Shown in pieces: positions 44,897-54,528 of a DNA stretch of 64,000 bases. The notes under the pieces are model-generated. The model saw only the letters and a list, made by a program, of their open reading frames with translations, was not told the DNA's origin and searched no databases. The stretch comes from Betaproteobacteria bacterium. Lineage in GTDB: Bacteria; Bdellovibrionota_B; Oligoflexia; Silvanigrellales; Silvanigrellaceae. Both the position numbers and the translations under genes were made by a program. Where the stretch lies: the NCBI GenBank assembly GCA_016868315.1, contig VGHE01000002.1:62001-126000 (forward strand), given 5' to 3'. Every line of letters begins with the position of its first letter. The first letter of the stretch is position 1.

Positions 44897-47755
44897 TTAG
44901 AAAAAAATCACTTCGCCTTTTGATAAATCCTGTTCTTCATTGTTTTGCGAACTTCTGGGGGGAGCCACCCGTGTTGACGCGGGGTTGTTGCTGCTGATGG
45001 AACCACTTTGCCCTGCTGTCAGAGTCGTGACGGTCGTGCTCGGTTCGGCTCTTGCCGGCGACACAGTGGAGGCTGCGCTCAGTGTTGTGAGGGTAGGTTC
45101 CCTGCAGCCGACCCGAGTGAGCAGTTCCTCAACGTTGATCTTGATGCGCTCAAGTGGCTGCATTGCATTTTCGATCTGTTGCTTGGTGATGTCCTGGAAC
45201 TGAAGGCTCAGTACGATTTGGTCGATGCTCTTGGCTACGCTCTCTGAGCTCGTGACCGCATTGGCAATGAGTTTAGTGAAGACCTCTGTGCTGTCTTCAG
45301 CAATCTGTACAAGCTCACTGACGGCTTGGTCGACGTGCGACTTCTTCTCGGAGTTCTTTTTAATACTGTCGAGGAGGTTCTTGCTCATGTCGCGGATGCT
45401 TGAGTTCACCTTACCGACAATCTTAATAATGCTGTTCGAGGCTACGCTCGTGCGATCCGAGAGCTTTCGAACCTCCTCGGCGACAACGGAGAACCCACGG
45501 CCATGTTCGCCTGCCCGGGCAGCTTCGATGGCGGCATTCAGGGCAAGAAGGTTGGTCTGGTCGCTGATATACTGAATCTCGTCGCTGATTTTGTTGATTT
45601 CCGTTGTGCTAACGAGAATCTGTTCGATAGAGCGCGACGAAACGGCATTGAGCTGTGAATTTTCTTCAAGCATTGAGATCATCTCACGCAGCAAGCCTAG
45701 ACTCTTGTGAATCACTTCACTCAGGCTTGTGCTCGAGGGTGAACTCCGGCCACCGGTGAACTGCGCTGAAATCTGGTGCGATTCAACCAGGTGCTCTTGA
45801 GCTTTTTCGTAGATATAGCGCACTTTGTCGCCAATCTCGATGGCACTTGATTCTGTTTGCTTTGTCACTTTAAAAAGCTGGTGCGAAATTTCTGGGATGA
45901 GTGCCACCATCTCCTGAAGGAGGCGTTGCTGCTCAGAAACGCTCTGTTCGTGAACGTTCACTTCACCCTGAATCCGTGCCAGGCGTCCGGACAGCTCCTG
46001 AAAGCGTGTGCTCGCAGATTGCGCCCGGCTTTCGAGTGAGCGGTTGAGATTGTCGAATTCTTTTTTCTGCTGCTGCAAGCGGCGTGACAGATTGTCGGCC
46101 TCGAGTTTCCAGAATTCAACGGACTTGTTGAGGGTCTGAATCTTGGTTTCGTACTCTTGCTGGTTTGCCTGGAAGGTGTGTTTCTGGTTCTGCTCTTCCT
46201 GGGTACGCTGATGCACCTGTGTCGTAACGGTGGCTTTTGCAGCAATGCGAGCGGCACTTGCCTCCGCTTGGAGCTGCACAATTTGCTGTTGGAACTGTCC
46301 AATCTGTTGTTGGAGTGTTGCAGCGTTCTGCGCGGCTAATTCACACTTCTGATTCAAGAGGCTACGCTCTTCTTCCCAGTTTCTGCGTGCCAACTCGGAC
46401 TTCTCGCTCCACTGGGTTTTCTCTTCTTCCCATGTGCGACGTGTCTGTTCGATACGCTCGGTAAAGGAACTCTTTTCATCGTCCCAGGTGCGGCGTGCAT
46501 TATCGAAATCCTGGCTCAATTGCTCATAGTCGCGCCGTGCAAAGTCGGCTGCCTGCTGAACATCGCGAGCGGCTGACTCGCGGCTGCGCTCGACTTCTCG
46601 AGTATAGACCTCGCGAAGTCTTTCCACGTCTGTTTTGGTCTGCTCGCGCAGCCGATCCAATTCGCGTTGTGCTGCATCACGAGAAAATTCCGCCTCTCGC
46701 AGCGCAGCCTCAAATGCGATTTGCGCATCGTTGAGCAATCCAGCTTTCATTTCCTCTGCTTCGCGACGGCCGCGCTGGTAGGCATCCTGGAGCTCTTTCT
46801 TCTGACTTGATTTGAGAGCCTCGAGTTCACGTTCAGCCTGTGCCTTGAGTGATGAGTTCTCAGTCTGTAGTTGTATTAAAGTTCTATTGGTTTCTTCTTT
46901 GCCACGTTCAATTTCAGCCTGTGCGCGTGCTCGGGCGAGCTCGATGGCTGAATCCGCCTCTTTACGTGCCTGTTCGAGGGATTGGACAGCCAGAAGAACA
47001 CGCTCTTCTGCCGAGTTCTTCATGGTTTCTAATTCTTCAGCGTGGCTCTTGTTGAGTGTGTCGAGTTGTTCTTGCAGTGGAAGGCAGGCCTGTTGGATGG
47101 CTTGGTCGCGCAGGTCGCGGGTCTCCTGCAATTCGGCAAGCGCAGCATCACGGATCTGATGCGCAAGTCTAAGGTCGTCTTCACACTGAAGGCGGATTTC
47201 CGAGATTTCGCGCTCTGCCGACTCACGCGCTTCCTTGATTTGGTTTTGGGCACTTTCGCGAATTTCGTGAAGGTGAAGTGCTGCAACCGTGCCCTTGGAG
47301 TTGGCCTGTGCCAAATCAGATTCGAGCTTCTGGTTTTCACTCTTCGATGAGATGAGGTCTCTTTCAAGGCGATCCAATTCAGAACGGAGTCGCTCTTGCT
47401 CTTCTTTGTAGCGCGCAAGCTCATTGTCTGCTGGGGCATTGGCGGTCCGTAAGTCTCTGAGCTCATTTTCAAGCTCAGCCATGCGGCGCTTGTAGCGCGT
47501 CTCGATTTCCGAAACGACTTCCGCACGCAGTGATGCAGCAGCACTTTCGGCGAGGCGGTCGAGCTCAACCGTCGCACTTTGTGCGATTTGGTTGCATCTT
47601 TTCCAGAACCAAGCAGCAAGCAGCGACAGAGCTGTTACGTTGACGGCGAGTGCAAGGCGATAGTCTGAAAAAATGAATGTTCCCACCACCACAAAAACAA
47701 AGAGGGCGGCAAGAACCAAAATTACAGACAGAGGACGGATGCGCAATTCTTCCAT
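44897..47755 (-). CDS. Methyl-accepting-chemotaxis-like protein with very long coiled coil
   Basis: From ATG 47755 (AAAGGA seven bases upstream; the ORF track starts 36 codons early) the product is 952 residues. Two adjacent membrane helices near the N-terminus ([29 protein letters not shown]) leave almost no periplasmic sensor. About 580 residues of heptad-like Glu/Arg/Ala/Gln sequence follow. The C-terminal signalling hairpin has the core [20 protein letters not shown] and [15 protein letters not shown], where CheA/CheW bind. No response regulator or HAMP domain is evident. It neighbours the T2SS operon divergently and probably signals on cytoplasmic or membrane cues. Confidence 0.88.
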   Translation of the reverse strand: MEELRIRPLSVILVLAALFVFVVVGTFIFSDYRLALAVNVTALSLLAAWFWKRCNQIAQSATVELDRLAESAAASLRAEVVSEIETRYKRRMAELENELRDLRTANAPADNELARYKEEQERLRSELDRLERDLISSKSENQKLESDLAQANSKGTVAALHLHEIRESAQNQIKEARESAEREISEIRLQCEDDLRLAHQIRDAALAELQETRDLRDQAIQQACLPLQEQLDTLNKSHAEELETMKNSAEERVLLAVQSLEQARKEADSAIELARARAQAEIERGKEETNRTLIQLQTENSSLKAQAERELEALKSSQKKELQDAYQRGRREAEEMKAGLLNDAQIAFEAALREAEFSRDAAQRELDRLREQTKTDVERLREVYTREVERSRESAARDVQQAADFARRDYEQLSQDFDNARRTWDDEKSSFTERIEQTRRTWEEEKTQWSEKSELARRNWEEERSLLNQKCELAAQNAATLQQQIGQFQQQIVQLQAEASAARIAAKATVTTQVHQRTQEEQNQKHTFQANQQEYETKIQTLNKSVEFWKLEADNLSRRLQQQKKEFDNLNRSLESRAQSASTRFQELSGRLARIQGEVNVHEQSVSEQQRLLQEMVALIPEISHQLFKVTKQTESSAIEIGDKVRYIYEKAQEHLVESHQISAQFTGGRSSPSSTSLSEVIHKSLGLLREMISMLEENSQLNAVSSRSIEQILVSTTEINKISDEIQYISDQTNLLALNAAIEAARAGEHGRGFSVVAEEVRKLSDRTSVASNSIIKIVGKVNSSIRDMSKNLLDSIKKNSEKKSHVDQAVSELVQIAEDSTEVFTKLIANAVTSSESVAKSIDQIVLSLQFQDITKQQIENAMQPLERIKINVEELLTRVGCREPTLTTLSAASTVSPARAEPSTTVTTLTAGQSGSISSNNPASTRVAPPRSSQNNEEQDLSKGEVIFF

Positions 47756-47957
47756 GACAATGTCCTTTGCAGCACCTACAAACGCCGGCGCGTTCCAATT
47801 TGACCGCTTTTGTATCGTCCCAGTTTTTTCGCCATCCGACGGTGCATTCTGGCACCACGTCAAGAGCCTGACGAACGAGCTGCTGCAAATTTGGCCGCGT
47901 CAGGAAGGTGATAAGGGAACATTCTCGAGATTCGGGGCTCGTGGCATGATAAGGTTA

Positions 47958-47963
47958 TATAAT
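47958..47963 (+). promoter_or_regulatory. Candidate -10 element upstream of the T2SS operon
   Basis: A consensus TATAAT lies 22 bases before the gspC1 GTG in the 230-base divergent gap from the chemoreceptor gene. I find no good -35 at 16-19 bases upstream, so the call is tentative. Confidence 0.3.
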
Positions 47964-47985
47964 CACTCTGGGTCATGGGAGTTTT

Positions 47986-49002
47986 GTGGGACAGAGGATA
48001 AACAGTTGGTTTAAAAATTTTAGTGAGACAATCCAGCAAAAGCTTGATTTGTCTCAAGCAACGTTTCCTCCATTTTCAACTATCCTCAAATGGTTTTCGA
48101 TTATTGCGGGAACCATTTTCGCGTCGGCTGCAGCGAACTATGCTCTCATTAGATACGTTCTCTTTGTAGAGATTAAATCGACGAATCCTGCGCGTTCCGA
48201 GACAGGTGCTGTCGTTCTTGTGAAGGCAACCGACTCGCTTAAGCCAGACGACTTCAAAGCCGTTTGGAAACGCAATTTATTCAACTCTGAGCAGAAAGAA
48301 GAAGTCGTAAAAGACGCAAATTTGCAAGCGGTGTGTACTGCTTCCAAATCAGATCTTCCGTTGCGATTCACTGGTGTTATTTATGGTGGCACCAAAGAAA
48401 CAAGCCTGGTGCTTTTGGAGTCGGCAGCGACCAAGCAGGCTGATACTTTTGTCTTGAATGACTACGTGCCGGGTGATGCGAAGATTGTCGATATTCAGCG
48501 AGACAAGGTCTTGTTCCTGCGTGGTGGAACGGGTTGCCCTGAGTTCCTCGAACTACAACAGCCTGAGGTTGTTAAGCGCCGTGTTCCAAATCAGGCTCGT
48601 TCTCGATCGGCTGCGCCTCAGGCTTCGGGCGGCACAGGTGCATATGAGTTTGTTGAATCAGGATTTGCACGCAGCAAGGATGGCAATATCGTTGCCGACC
48701 GCCGCTGGGTCGATAAAGCTTTGGGCACCGATATGGCCAAGACACTGCAAGATGCAAAGGCTAGCCCGAACCTTGTGAACGGAGAAGTGAAGGGTTTCGT
48801 GCTCACCCGTATTCGGCCTGATAGCGTCTATGAAAAAATGGGATTTCAAGATGGCGATGTGGTGGAGCAAATCAATGGCATTGATTTGAATGATGCAGCA
48901 CGAGCTATACAAACGCTAAACTCGCTACGCAATGAGGCTGGTATTGAATTGATGCTGAAGCGCAACGGTGTTGCCGTGCCTCTCAAGATTCAGGTGAAAT
49001 GA
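47986..49002 (+). CDS. gspC: Type II secretion inner-membrane protein GspC (first copy)
   Basis: A 338-residue GspC-like protein from GTG 47986 (GGGAG upstream). It has a short cytoplasmic N-terminus, one membrane helix (about residues 35-57) and the homology region with FKAVWKRNLFN and LRFTGVIYGG. A linker (SRSAAPQASGGTG) and a C-terminal PDZ domain (LTRIRPDSVYEKMGFQDGDVV) complete the layout. GspC links the inner-membrane platform to the secretin GspD and helps choose substrates. Its TGA is followed immediately by the ATG of a second gspC-like gene, an unusual arrangement. Confidence 0.88.
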   Translation: MGQRINSWFKNFSETIQQKLDLSQATFPPFSTILKWFSIIAGTIFASAAANYALIRYVLFVEIKSTNPARSETGAVVLVKATDSLKPDDFKAVWKRNLFNSEQKEEVVKDANLQAVCTASKSDLPLRFTGVIYGGTKETSLVLLESAATKQADTFVLNDYVPGDAKIVDIQRDKVLFLRGGTGCPEFLELQQPEVVKRRVPNQARSRSAAPQASGGTGAYEFVESGFARSKDGNIVADRRWVDKALGTDMAKTLQDAKASPNLVNGEVKGFVLTRIRPDSVYEKMGFQDGDVVEQINGIDLNDAARAIQTLNSLRNEAGIELMLKRNGVAVPLKIQVK

Positions 49003-50199
49003 ATGAGTGGTCGTTGGTACGAACCAAAGCAGAAGAGAAGCCTAAAGCAGGTCATACGCGAACTTGCACAGACTCTGCGTCTGCGTTTGTCGGGTGGGCG
49101 CAGAGCTGGTTCTGCTGCACGCCGCCTCTCTCAGTCGAAGTCCTTTACGCAACTGAAAACCAAACTGTTCAATTGGACTTTGGCTTTCGGGCAATGGTTT
49201 CAGGTCACGCTTTTGCCTGTCCTACGGCGCTTCAACTGGAAGATGATCCAGGGGCTTCTTGCCGTTCTGGTGGTCTCATTTTTTCTTGCCAATTCAATAA
49301 GTACCTTTGCAGCCAATGGAATCTTGTCGCTGACTCGAACCGACACTGCAAAGACAAAAAAGAAAGCCACTCGGGCAGGATCTGATGATTCTTCCGAGCA
49401 ACCCCGGATGCTCGGCGGTGTGGCTTTGGGGAGTCCTCAGCTGGCGAATACCGGTTCGTTTAAGAAAGATATCCTTGGACGCAATCTTTTTAATGCTGAT
49501 GGTAAGCTGGCACCCGAGCTTAATAAAGATGAAGCGAAGACCGTGCGCAAGGATCTGAGCATTGACTTTGAAAAGGAGCCTTGCACGAGTGGCGAGATTC
49601 CAGTGTCCATCAACGGGACGATTTTCACTGGTGATCCCAATAAGAGTTTTGTTATTCTAAAAGACCCAAAAATCGCCGACGCAGATATCTATAAGCCCGG
49701 TGATGCCATCATAGACCATGAAGACTATGAAGTTTACAAAGTTGAGCGTGGTCGTCTCGAGCTGCGCAAAGGTAACACTAAAGTTTGTGTTGCAATCAGT
49801 GGCTACGGTAACCGCGACACAGCATCCCTGGGTGGTGAGTCATCGCCAGGTTCCACCAAGCCAGCAGGTGAGTCGAAAGAGTTTGAGTTTGACGCTGCAT
49901 TCATTTCCCAAGAGATTGGTCCAGGATTCGCCACGATATTAAACTGTGCGAAGTTGATTCCGGACATTGACTCCGCCGGCAAGATGCAGGGCTTTAAGAT
50001 GATATCAATTGCCACAAGCTGTCTGTTTGATCGTATCCAGATTCAGAACGGAGATGTTGTGACAGAAGTTAATGGTGTAAGCCTCAAGGATCCAGGACAA
50101 GGGTTTAAGCTCTATCAGTCGCTCCAGGAAGAGCGCACAACAACTATAAATATTGTTCGAAATGGTGAACCAATTACTCGAATCGTGCGGGTGAAATGA
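49003..50199 (+). CDS. gspC: Type II secretion inner-membrane protein GspC (second, divergent copy)
   Basis: A 398-residue paralogue of the preceding protein. A long basic cytoplasmic N-terminus of about 78 residues (KQKRSLKQVIREL, RLRLSGGRRAGSAARR) precedes one membrane helix (IQGLLAVLVVSFFLA). The homology region has FKKDILGRNLFN, matching KAVWKRNLFN of the first copy, and the C-terminus is a PDZ domain (IQIQNGDVVTEVNGVSL). It starts directly after the first copy's stop, and its TGA overlaps the gspD ATG. The longer N-terminus may contact GspE or GspL-like parts. A GspC duplication is more likely than misassembly, since the two sequences differ widely. Confidence 0.85.
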   Translation: MSGRWYEPKQKRSLKQVIRELAQTLRLRLSGGRRAGSAARRLSQSKSFTQLKTKLFNWTLAFGQWFQVTLLPVLRRFNWKMIQGLLAVLVVSFFLANSISTFAANGILSLTRTDTAKTKKKATRAGSDDSSEQPRMLGGVALGSPQLANTGSFKKDILGRNLFNADGKLAPELNKDEAKTVRKDLSIDFEKEPCTSGEIPVSINGTIFTGDPNKSFVILKDPKIADADIYKPGDAIIDHEDYEVYKVERGRLELRKGNTKVCVAISGYGNRDTASLGGESSPGSTKPAGESKEFEFDAAFISQEIGPGFATILNCAKLIPDIDSAGKMQGFKMISIATSCLFDRIQIQNGDVVTEVNGVSLKDPGQGFKLYQSLQEERTTTINIVRNGEPITRIVRVK

Positions 50200-52664
50200 T
50201 CATGAAAAATGGGAATCGTGCTGCAGGAATAATGAAAAGGGCGACTCCGGTTGCAGTTGCGTTGTTTGCAGTTGCTGGGGGATCAGACATCATTCCCATA
50301 AATCCGATCCATGCCCAGGCACAAGATGCTCCGCCTCCTCCGCCGCCTCCTCCTCCACCACCAGAGGACAATCCTCCGCCGGTTGACGATTTCCCGCCGA
50401 GTGATGGTGGTGGTGATTTTGACTCGGGTGGTGGCAGCTCTTCAGGGAGCAGCAAGCCCAAAACACCTTCTGCACCCAAGGCAAGCATTCCTGCGAAAAA
50501 GGTGCCCCGTGGTCAGGAATTGGTGAGTATTGACTTCCCCGAACCCACGCCGATCAAGGATATCATCAAGGCTGTTTCGCAGTGGACAGGCAAAAACTTT
50601 ATTCTTGGCCAGGGTGTTTCTTCGGGAGCCAAGGTTGCGATCATTTCGCCACAACAGGTCACCAAAGAAGAAGCATACCAAGCTTTCTTGAGTGCGTTGA
50701 ACGTTGCTGGTTACACAACGGTTGACACCGGAAAGGCAATCAAAATTGTCCCGACCCGGCAGGCGACAGCATCCAACATTAAGACTTTCTATGGTGCCAG
50801 CTGGGCGCCTATGACCGATGAAATCATCACGCAAATCATTCCCCTGAGCTACATTGATGCGCAGACGGTTTCAAATCAGTTGCGAACCATTTTGCGCGAA
50901 TCGAACCCGGTCCCCTTCCAGACCACCAACTCGTTGATTGTTTCCGACACGGGGCACAAGATTCGCCGCTTGCTTGAAATCATTCGCCTGCTCGACGTGA
51001 AGGGCAATCAGCCACAAGTAGCTATTCTTCCGATCAAGAACACCGATGCAAACGACATCGGTAAGAAGGTTCAGGACGTCTTTGGTTCGCGCGGGGGCGG
51101 TGGCGCTCTGTATCTTCAGAAAGTCATTGTGGATGAGCGCACGAATAGCCTTATTCTGATTGGCCCACCACGCGGTCTCGATGATGTTGCTCGCCTGGTA
51201 GCTCGCCTCGATCGGCCACTTGACGATGCTGGAACGCAGGCTCAGATTCACGTGCGTCCACTCGACTACGCGGATGCCGAAAAGCTCGCAGGAACCTTGC
51301 AGGCACTCGCGCAGGGCACGGCATCGTTGCGCAATCGCCGCGGAGCGACCAACAACAACGCACCTGCGGTTCCTGCGGCTGGTGGCAGTGCCACTGCCGA
51401 CCTGGGTGGTGTTAAAATCACCTCCGACAAAGCCACCAACTCACTCATCATTCAAGGCTCTAAAGCAACGTTTAATGAGGTTGACGCAATTATCCGTCAG
51501 CTCGATAAGCGTCGCGACCAAGTGTATGTTGAGACCGACATCATTGACGTGAACCTTGGCAACCAGATGTCACTCTCGACTTCGTTCCTCGCCGGTGCAA
51601 CTGCAGCAAACGGAAAGATCAACACACCGCTGGGCTGGAAGCCAGGTGGAATGGCACCGTTCGCGATCACAAACCCGAACGCAAGTACCAGCGAACAAAC
51701 GGATTTGCTCAGCAAGGCCATTCCTTCTCAAGCCCTCTTGGGTGTTCTGAGTAGCAAAAAGGTCAAGATTGGTGGAATCGAATTGTCGCCTGGTGCGTTT
51801 ATTTTCGCTCTAAAGCAGGACAGCAATTCGAACGTGTTGCAAACGCCGAGTTTGCTTGTGGCAGACAACGAGGAATCGACCTTCGAGGCCACAGAACGTG
51901 AGAACATTCTCATCAATCAGGAAGATCCTACGACCAAGGTGCGTACCCAGAAAATCGAAACTCTCGATGCAACCCTCGGTGTAAAGATCAAGCCACAAAT
52001 TTCTAAAGCTGACTTTGTGAGCATGGAAGTTCAAATCAAAGCCGAAAGCTTTGGTCGCCGCAACTCAGAGAACCGTCCAGAGCAAACCAACAAGCGCTCT
52101 TTCAATACCAAGGTGACAGTCCAGAACCAACAGACCATTGTGGTCAGCGGTTTGCAGCGTGACCTTGAAATCGACGGCAAAGACAAGGTTCCTTTGCTCG
52201 GCGACATTCCAATCATTGGTTGGTTGTTTAGAAACTCGTCGACAACAAAGGCCAAGACCACTTTGATGATCTTCCTGACCCCTCATGTTGTTCGTTCATC
52301 GGACGATCTTGAGAAGATTTATTACAAAAAGGTTGAAGCACGTAACGAGTTTCTTGAAGCATTTTATGGAAGTAATTATAGGAAAAAGGATGTCTTCAAG
52401 CGTCTGCGCACGCTTGATGAAGGTCGGGTTCCTAAGAAGCCTTCAGATGCGTCAAGCTCTGATGCTGGTGCGAGCACCGGCACCGATGTGAAGAGCGCTG
52501 CTCCTGCGGCGGCAACGGAGAAAGTTGAGGAAAATAAACCATTGCCGAGTAACGACAGTAACCCAATTATTGTTCCTGGTGCAGCCGGCGGAGGCGGAGG
52601 CGGAGGCGGTGGCGACTCAGCACCATCTGCACCACCACCACCACCAGCTCCTGCCGGAGAGTGA
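50196..52664 (+). CDS. gspD: Type II secretion outer-membrane secretin GspD
   Basis: An 822-residue secretin; ATG 50196 overlaps the gspC2 stop, and ATG 50202 is an alternative. A signal peptide is followed by 11 consecutive prolines and an acidic Gly/Ser-rich stretch. The N0 domain begins around residue 106 (VSIDFPEPTPIKDIIKAV), then N1-N3 repeats (IPLSYIDAQTVSNQLR, VRPLDYADAEKLA), and the secretin core ends with VPLLGDIPIIGWLFR and TTLMIFLTPHVV. A C-terminal low-complexity tail ends with poly-Gly and poly-Pro. It multimerises into the outer-membrane channel. The Pro-rich leader segment is unusual for GspD. Confidence 0.94.
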   Translation: MIMKNGNRAAGIMKRATPVAVALFAVAGGSDIIPINPIHAQAQDAPPPPPPPPPPPEDNPPPVDDFPPSDGGGDFDSGGGSSSGSSKPKTPSAPKASIPAKKVPRGQELVSIDFPEPTPIKDIIKAVSQWTGKNFILGQGVSSGAKVAIISPQQVTKEEAYQAFLSALNVAGYTTVDTGKAIKIVPTRQATASNIKTFYGASWAPMTDEIITQIIPLSYIDAQTVSNQLRTILRESNPVPFQTTNSLIVSDTGHKIRRLLEIIRLLDVKGNQPQVAILPIKNTDANDIGKKVQDVFGSRGGGGALYLQKVIVDERTNSLILIGPPRGLDDVARLVARLDRPLDDAGTQAQIHVRPLDYADAEKLAGTLQALAQGTASLRNRRGATNNNAPAVPAAGGSATADLGGVKITSDKATNSLIIQGSKATFNEVDAIIRQLDKRRDQVYVETDIIDVNLGNQMSLSTSFLAGATAANGKINTPLGWKPGGMAPFAITNPNASTSEQTDLLSKAIPSQALLGVLSSKKVKIGGIELSPGAFIFALKQDSNSNVLQTPSLLVADNEESTFEATERENILINQEDPTTKVRTQKIETLDATLGVKIKPQISKADFVSMEVQIKAESFGRRNSENRPEQTNKRSFNTKVTVQNQQTIVVSGLQRDLEIDGKDKVPLLGDIPIIGWLFRNSSTTKAKTTLMIFLTPHVVRSSDDLEKIYYKKVEARNEFLEAFYGSNYRKKDVFKRLRTLDEGRVPKKPSDASSSDAGASTGTDVKSAAPAAATEKVEENKPLPSNDSNPIIVPGAAGGGGGGGGGDSAPSAPPPPPAPAGE

Positions 52665-52673
52665 GGTCGAGTT

Positions 52674-54491
52674 ATGGAGAAGGCGCAAACTGCAGATCCG
52701 ATTTTTTCGGTTCTCAACAAAGCGAAAGTGAATAACACTTCGGGCGAGGCGGGACCAGGCCAAGTCACACAGTCTATGCCACAGCGCTTCGGTCAGAGGA
52801 CTCTGGGTGAGATTCTCGTTGAGCGGAAGAAGATCACCGAAGAACAGTTGCGCGAGGCTCTCAGGATTCAGGCACAGCGTGGCGGAACACAAAAGGTGGG
52901 TGCCATTCTGATTGAATCGGAGTTGGTCGACCAATCGGACATTCTCCAAGGTCTGGCCATTCAGCTCGAACTACCTTATCTAGACCAATTGCCCATCAAC
53001 GAAATCGATGCGGAATTGGTTCGAGATCTCAGCATTAGTTTCTGTTCGCAGAACCTAATTGTGCCCATTTCTCGTGACGCCACCGGTGTAACGGTTGCTG
53101 TGCACGACCCTCTAAATATTTCTGCAGTCGACGATCTACGTCTTATTCTTGGGAGCAACATCTTTCGCGTGGTGTGCCCAAAGGCAACCATCGAATCAGC
53201 TATCAACAGTGTGTTCGAGCGTCAGGATATGTCGCGGGAGTCCACGCAGGGTTTGGCCTCAGACGACGGCGACGATCTCGCAGGTCTAGAGGAAGCAACC
53301 GACCTTCTGCACGACACCGAGGATGCCCCTGTTCGACGCGAGGTGAGTACCATTATTCGCCGTGCAATCAGTGAGAAGGCATCTGATATTCACATTGAGC
53401 CGTTTGAAGATCGGGTCTCGGTGCGATTCCGTATCGACGGTGCGTTGCGTGAAGTGCGCGTTATCCCGAAAAAGTATCAAGCCAATATTTCCACACGCAT
53501 CAAGATTCTCGGTAAGCTGAACATTGCCGAGAGCCGAATTCCGCAAGACGGTCGAATTTCCCTTCGCGTGGGTGGCCGTGACTGTGACGTTCGTGTGAGC
53601 TCGCTGCCAACTAAATTCGGCGAGCGCATCGTGATGCGTATCCTCGATAAGAGCTCCGGTGTGCGTGAACTCGCTGGGAGTTTGCCCGATAAGGTCTTCA
53701 AGCCTTTTGAACACCTCATTCACTCGAAGCACGGTATTGTTCTTGTTACGGGGCCAACGGGCTCCGGTAAAACATCGACCTTGGCTTCGTCGTTGATGCA
53801 TATCAACAAGCCAGATATTAATATCATTACTGTTGAAGACCCCGTCGAAGTTGCTCTGCCCGGTGTAGGGCAGGTCGAGGTGAACGAGAAGGCCGGTCTG
53901 ACCTTTGCTGCAGGTCTGCGTTCGATTCTGCGCCAGGACCCAGACGTGGTTCTGATTGGTGAGATTCGCGACTCCGAAACGGCGCAGATTGCTGTGCAAG
54001 CGGCCATGACGGGTCACCTTGTGCTGAGCACTCTGCACACAAACGACACAGCCTCGAGTGTGACTCGTTTGGCTGACCTTGGGGTTGAGCCCTTCCAAAT
54101 TACGACAACGGTACTTGGAGTGCTGGCTGTGCGTCTGATGAGGAAGGTCTGCTTTACATGCCGTGAACTGGCGACCCATACGCCCGAGGAGCTCGCATTG
54201 CTCAACATTGCTCCCGAGCGTGCAGTGGGCAAAAAGCTGTATCGTGCCCGTGTAAACGGATGTTCTTCGTGCAAGAATCTCGGCTACTCTGGCCGTGCCG
54301 GTATCTATGAACTTTTGGTCTTTGATGAGTCCATCCGTCAGCAGATTGTGAAGAGCGTTGATGGTGCAGCTTTGCGTAAGATTGCCATGAGTCGTGGTAT
54401 GATGACCCTACGCGACTCGGCAGCCGAGCGGTTTCTGAATGGTGAAACGACTCTGGATGAGGCGTTGAACAAGACTCAGGTCGATGAATAG
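52674..54491 (+). CDS. gspE: Type II secretion ATPase GspE
   Basis: A 605-residue cytoplasmic ATPase that powers pseudopilus assembly. An N-terminal MshEN-like domain (LGEILVERKKITEEQLREAL) is followed by N2 and the ATPase core: GPTGSGKTSTL (Walker A), the Asp box ITVEDPVE, LRSILRQDPDVVLIGEIRD (Walker B), and the His box HLVLSTLHTNDT. Two CxxC pairs, CFTC and CSSC, about 40 residues apart form the zinc module typical of GspE/PilB. Nine bases separate it from gspD and 37 from gspF. The call is certain at family level. Confidence 0.96.
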   Translation: MEKAQTADPIFSVLNKAKVNNTSGEAGPGQVTQSMPQRFGQRTLGEILVERKKITEEQLREALRIQAQRGGTQKVGAILIESELVDQSDILQGLAIQLELPYLDQLPINEIDAELVRDLSISFCSQNLIVPISRDATGVTVAVHDPLNISAVDDLRLILGSNIFRVVCPKATIESAINSVFERQDMSRESTQGLASDDGDDLAGLEEATDLLHDTEDAPVRREVSTIIRRAISEKASDIHIEPFEDRVSVRFRIDGALREVRVIPKKYQANISTRIKILGKLNIAESRIPQDGRISLRVGGRDCDVRVSSLPTKFGERIVMRILDKSSGVRELAGSLPDKVFKPFEHLIHSKHGIVLVTGPTGSGKTSTLASSLMHINKPDINIITVEDPVEVALPGVGQVEVNEKAGLTFAAGLRSILRQDPDVVLIGEIRDSETAQIAVQAAMTGHLVLSTLHTNDTASSVTRLADLGVEPFQITTTVLGVLAVRLMRKVCFTCRELATHTPEELALLNIAPERAVGKKLYRARVNGCSSCKNLGYSGRAGIYELLVFDESIRQQIVKSVDGAALRKIAMSRGMMTLRDSAAERFLNGETTLDEALNKTQVDE

Positions 54492-54528
54492 TTTTTTCAC
54501 AGCCTGATTTAATTTTGAGGAAAGAACG

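Noticed and set aside
50327-50360. CCT/CCG-rich run considered as a repeat element
   Set aside because: It encodes the poly-Pro leader segment of GspD in frame.
52580-52612. GGAGGC/GGCGGA repeats considered as a structural or mobile repeat
   Set aside because: They are codons of the poly-Gly tail of GspD and have no spacers or flanking symmetry.
53286-54179. 297-codon minus-strand ORF
   Set aside because: Antisense to the conserved GspE ATPase core; its Gln/His/Asn-rich composition is that of a reverse frame.
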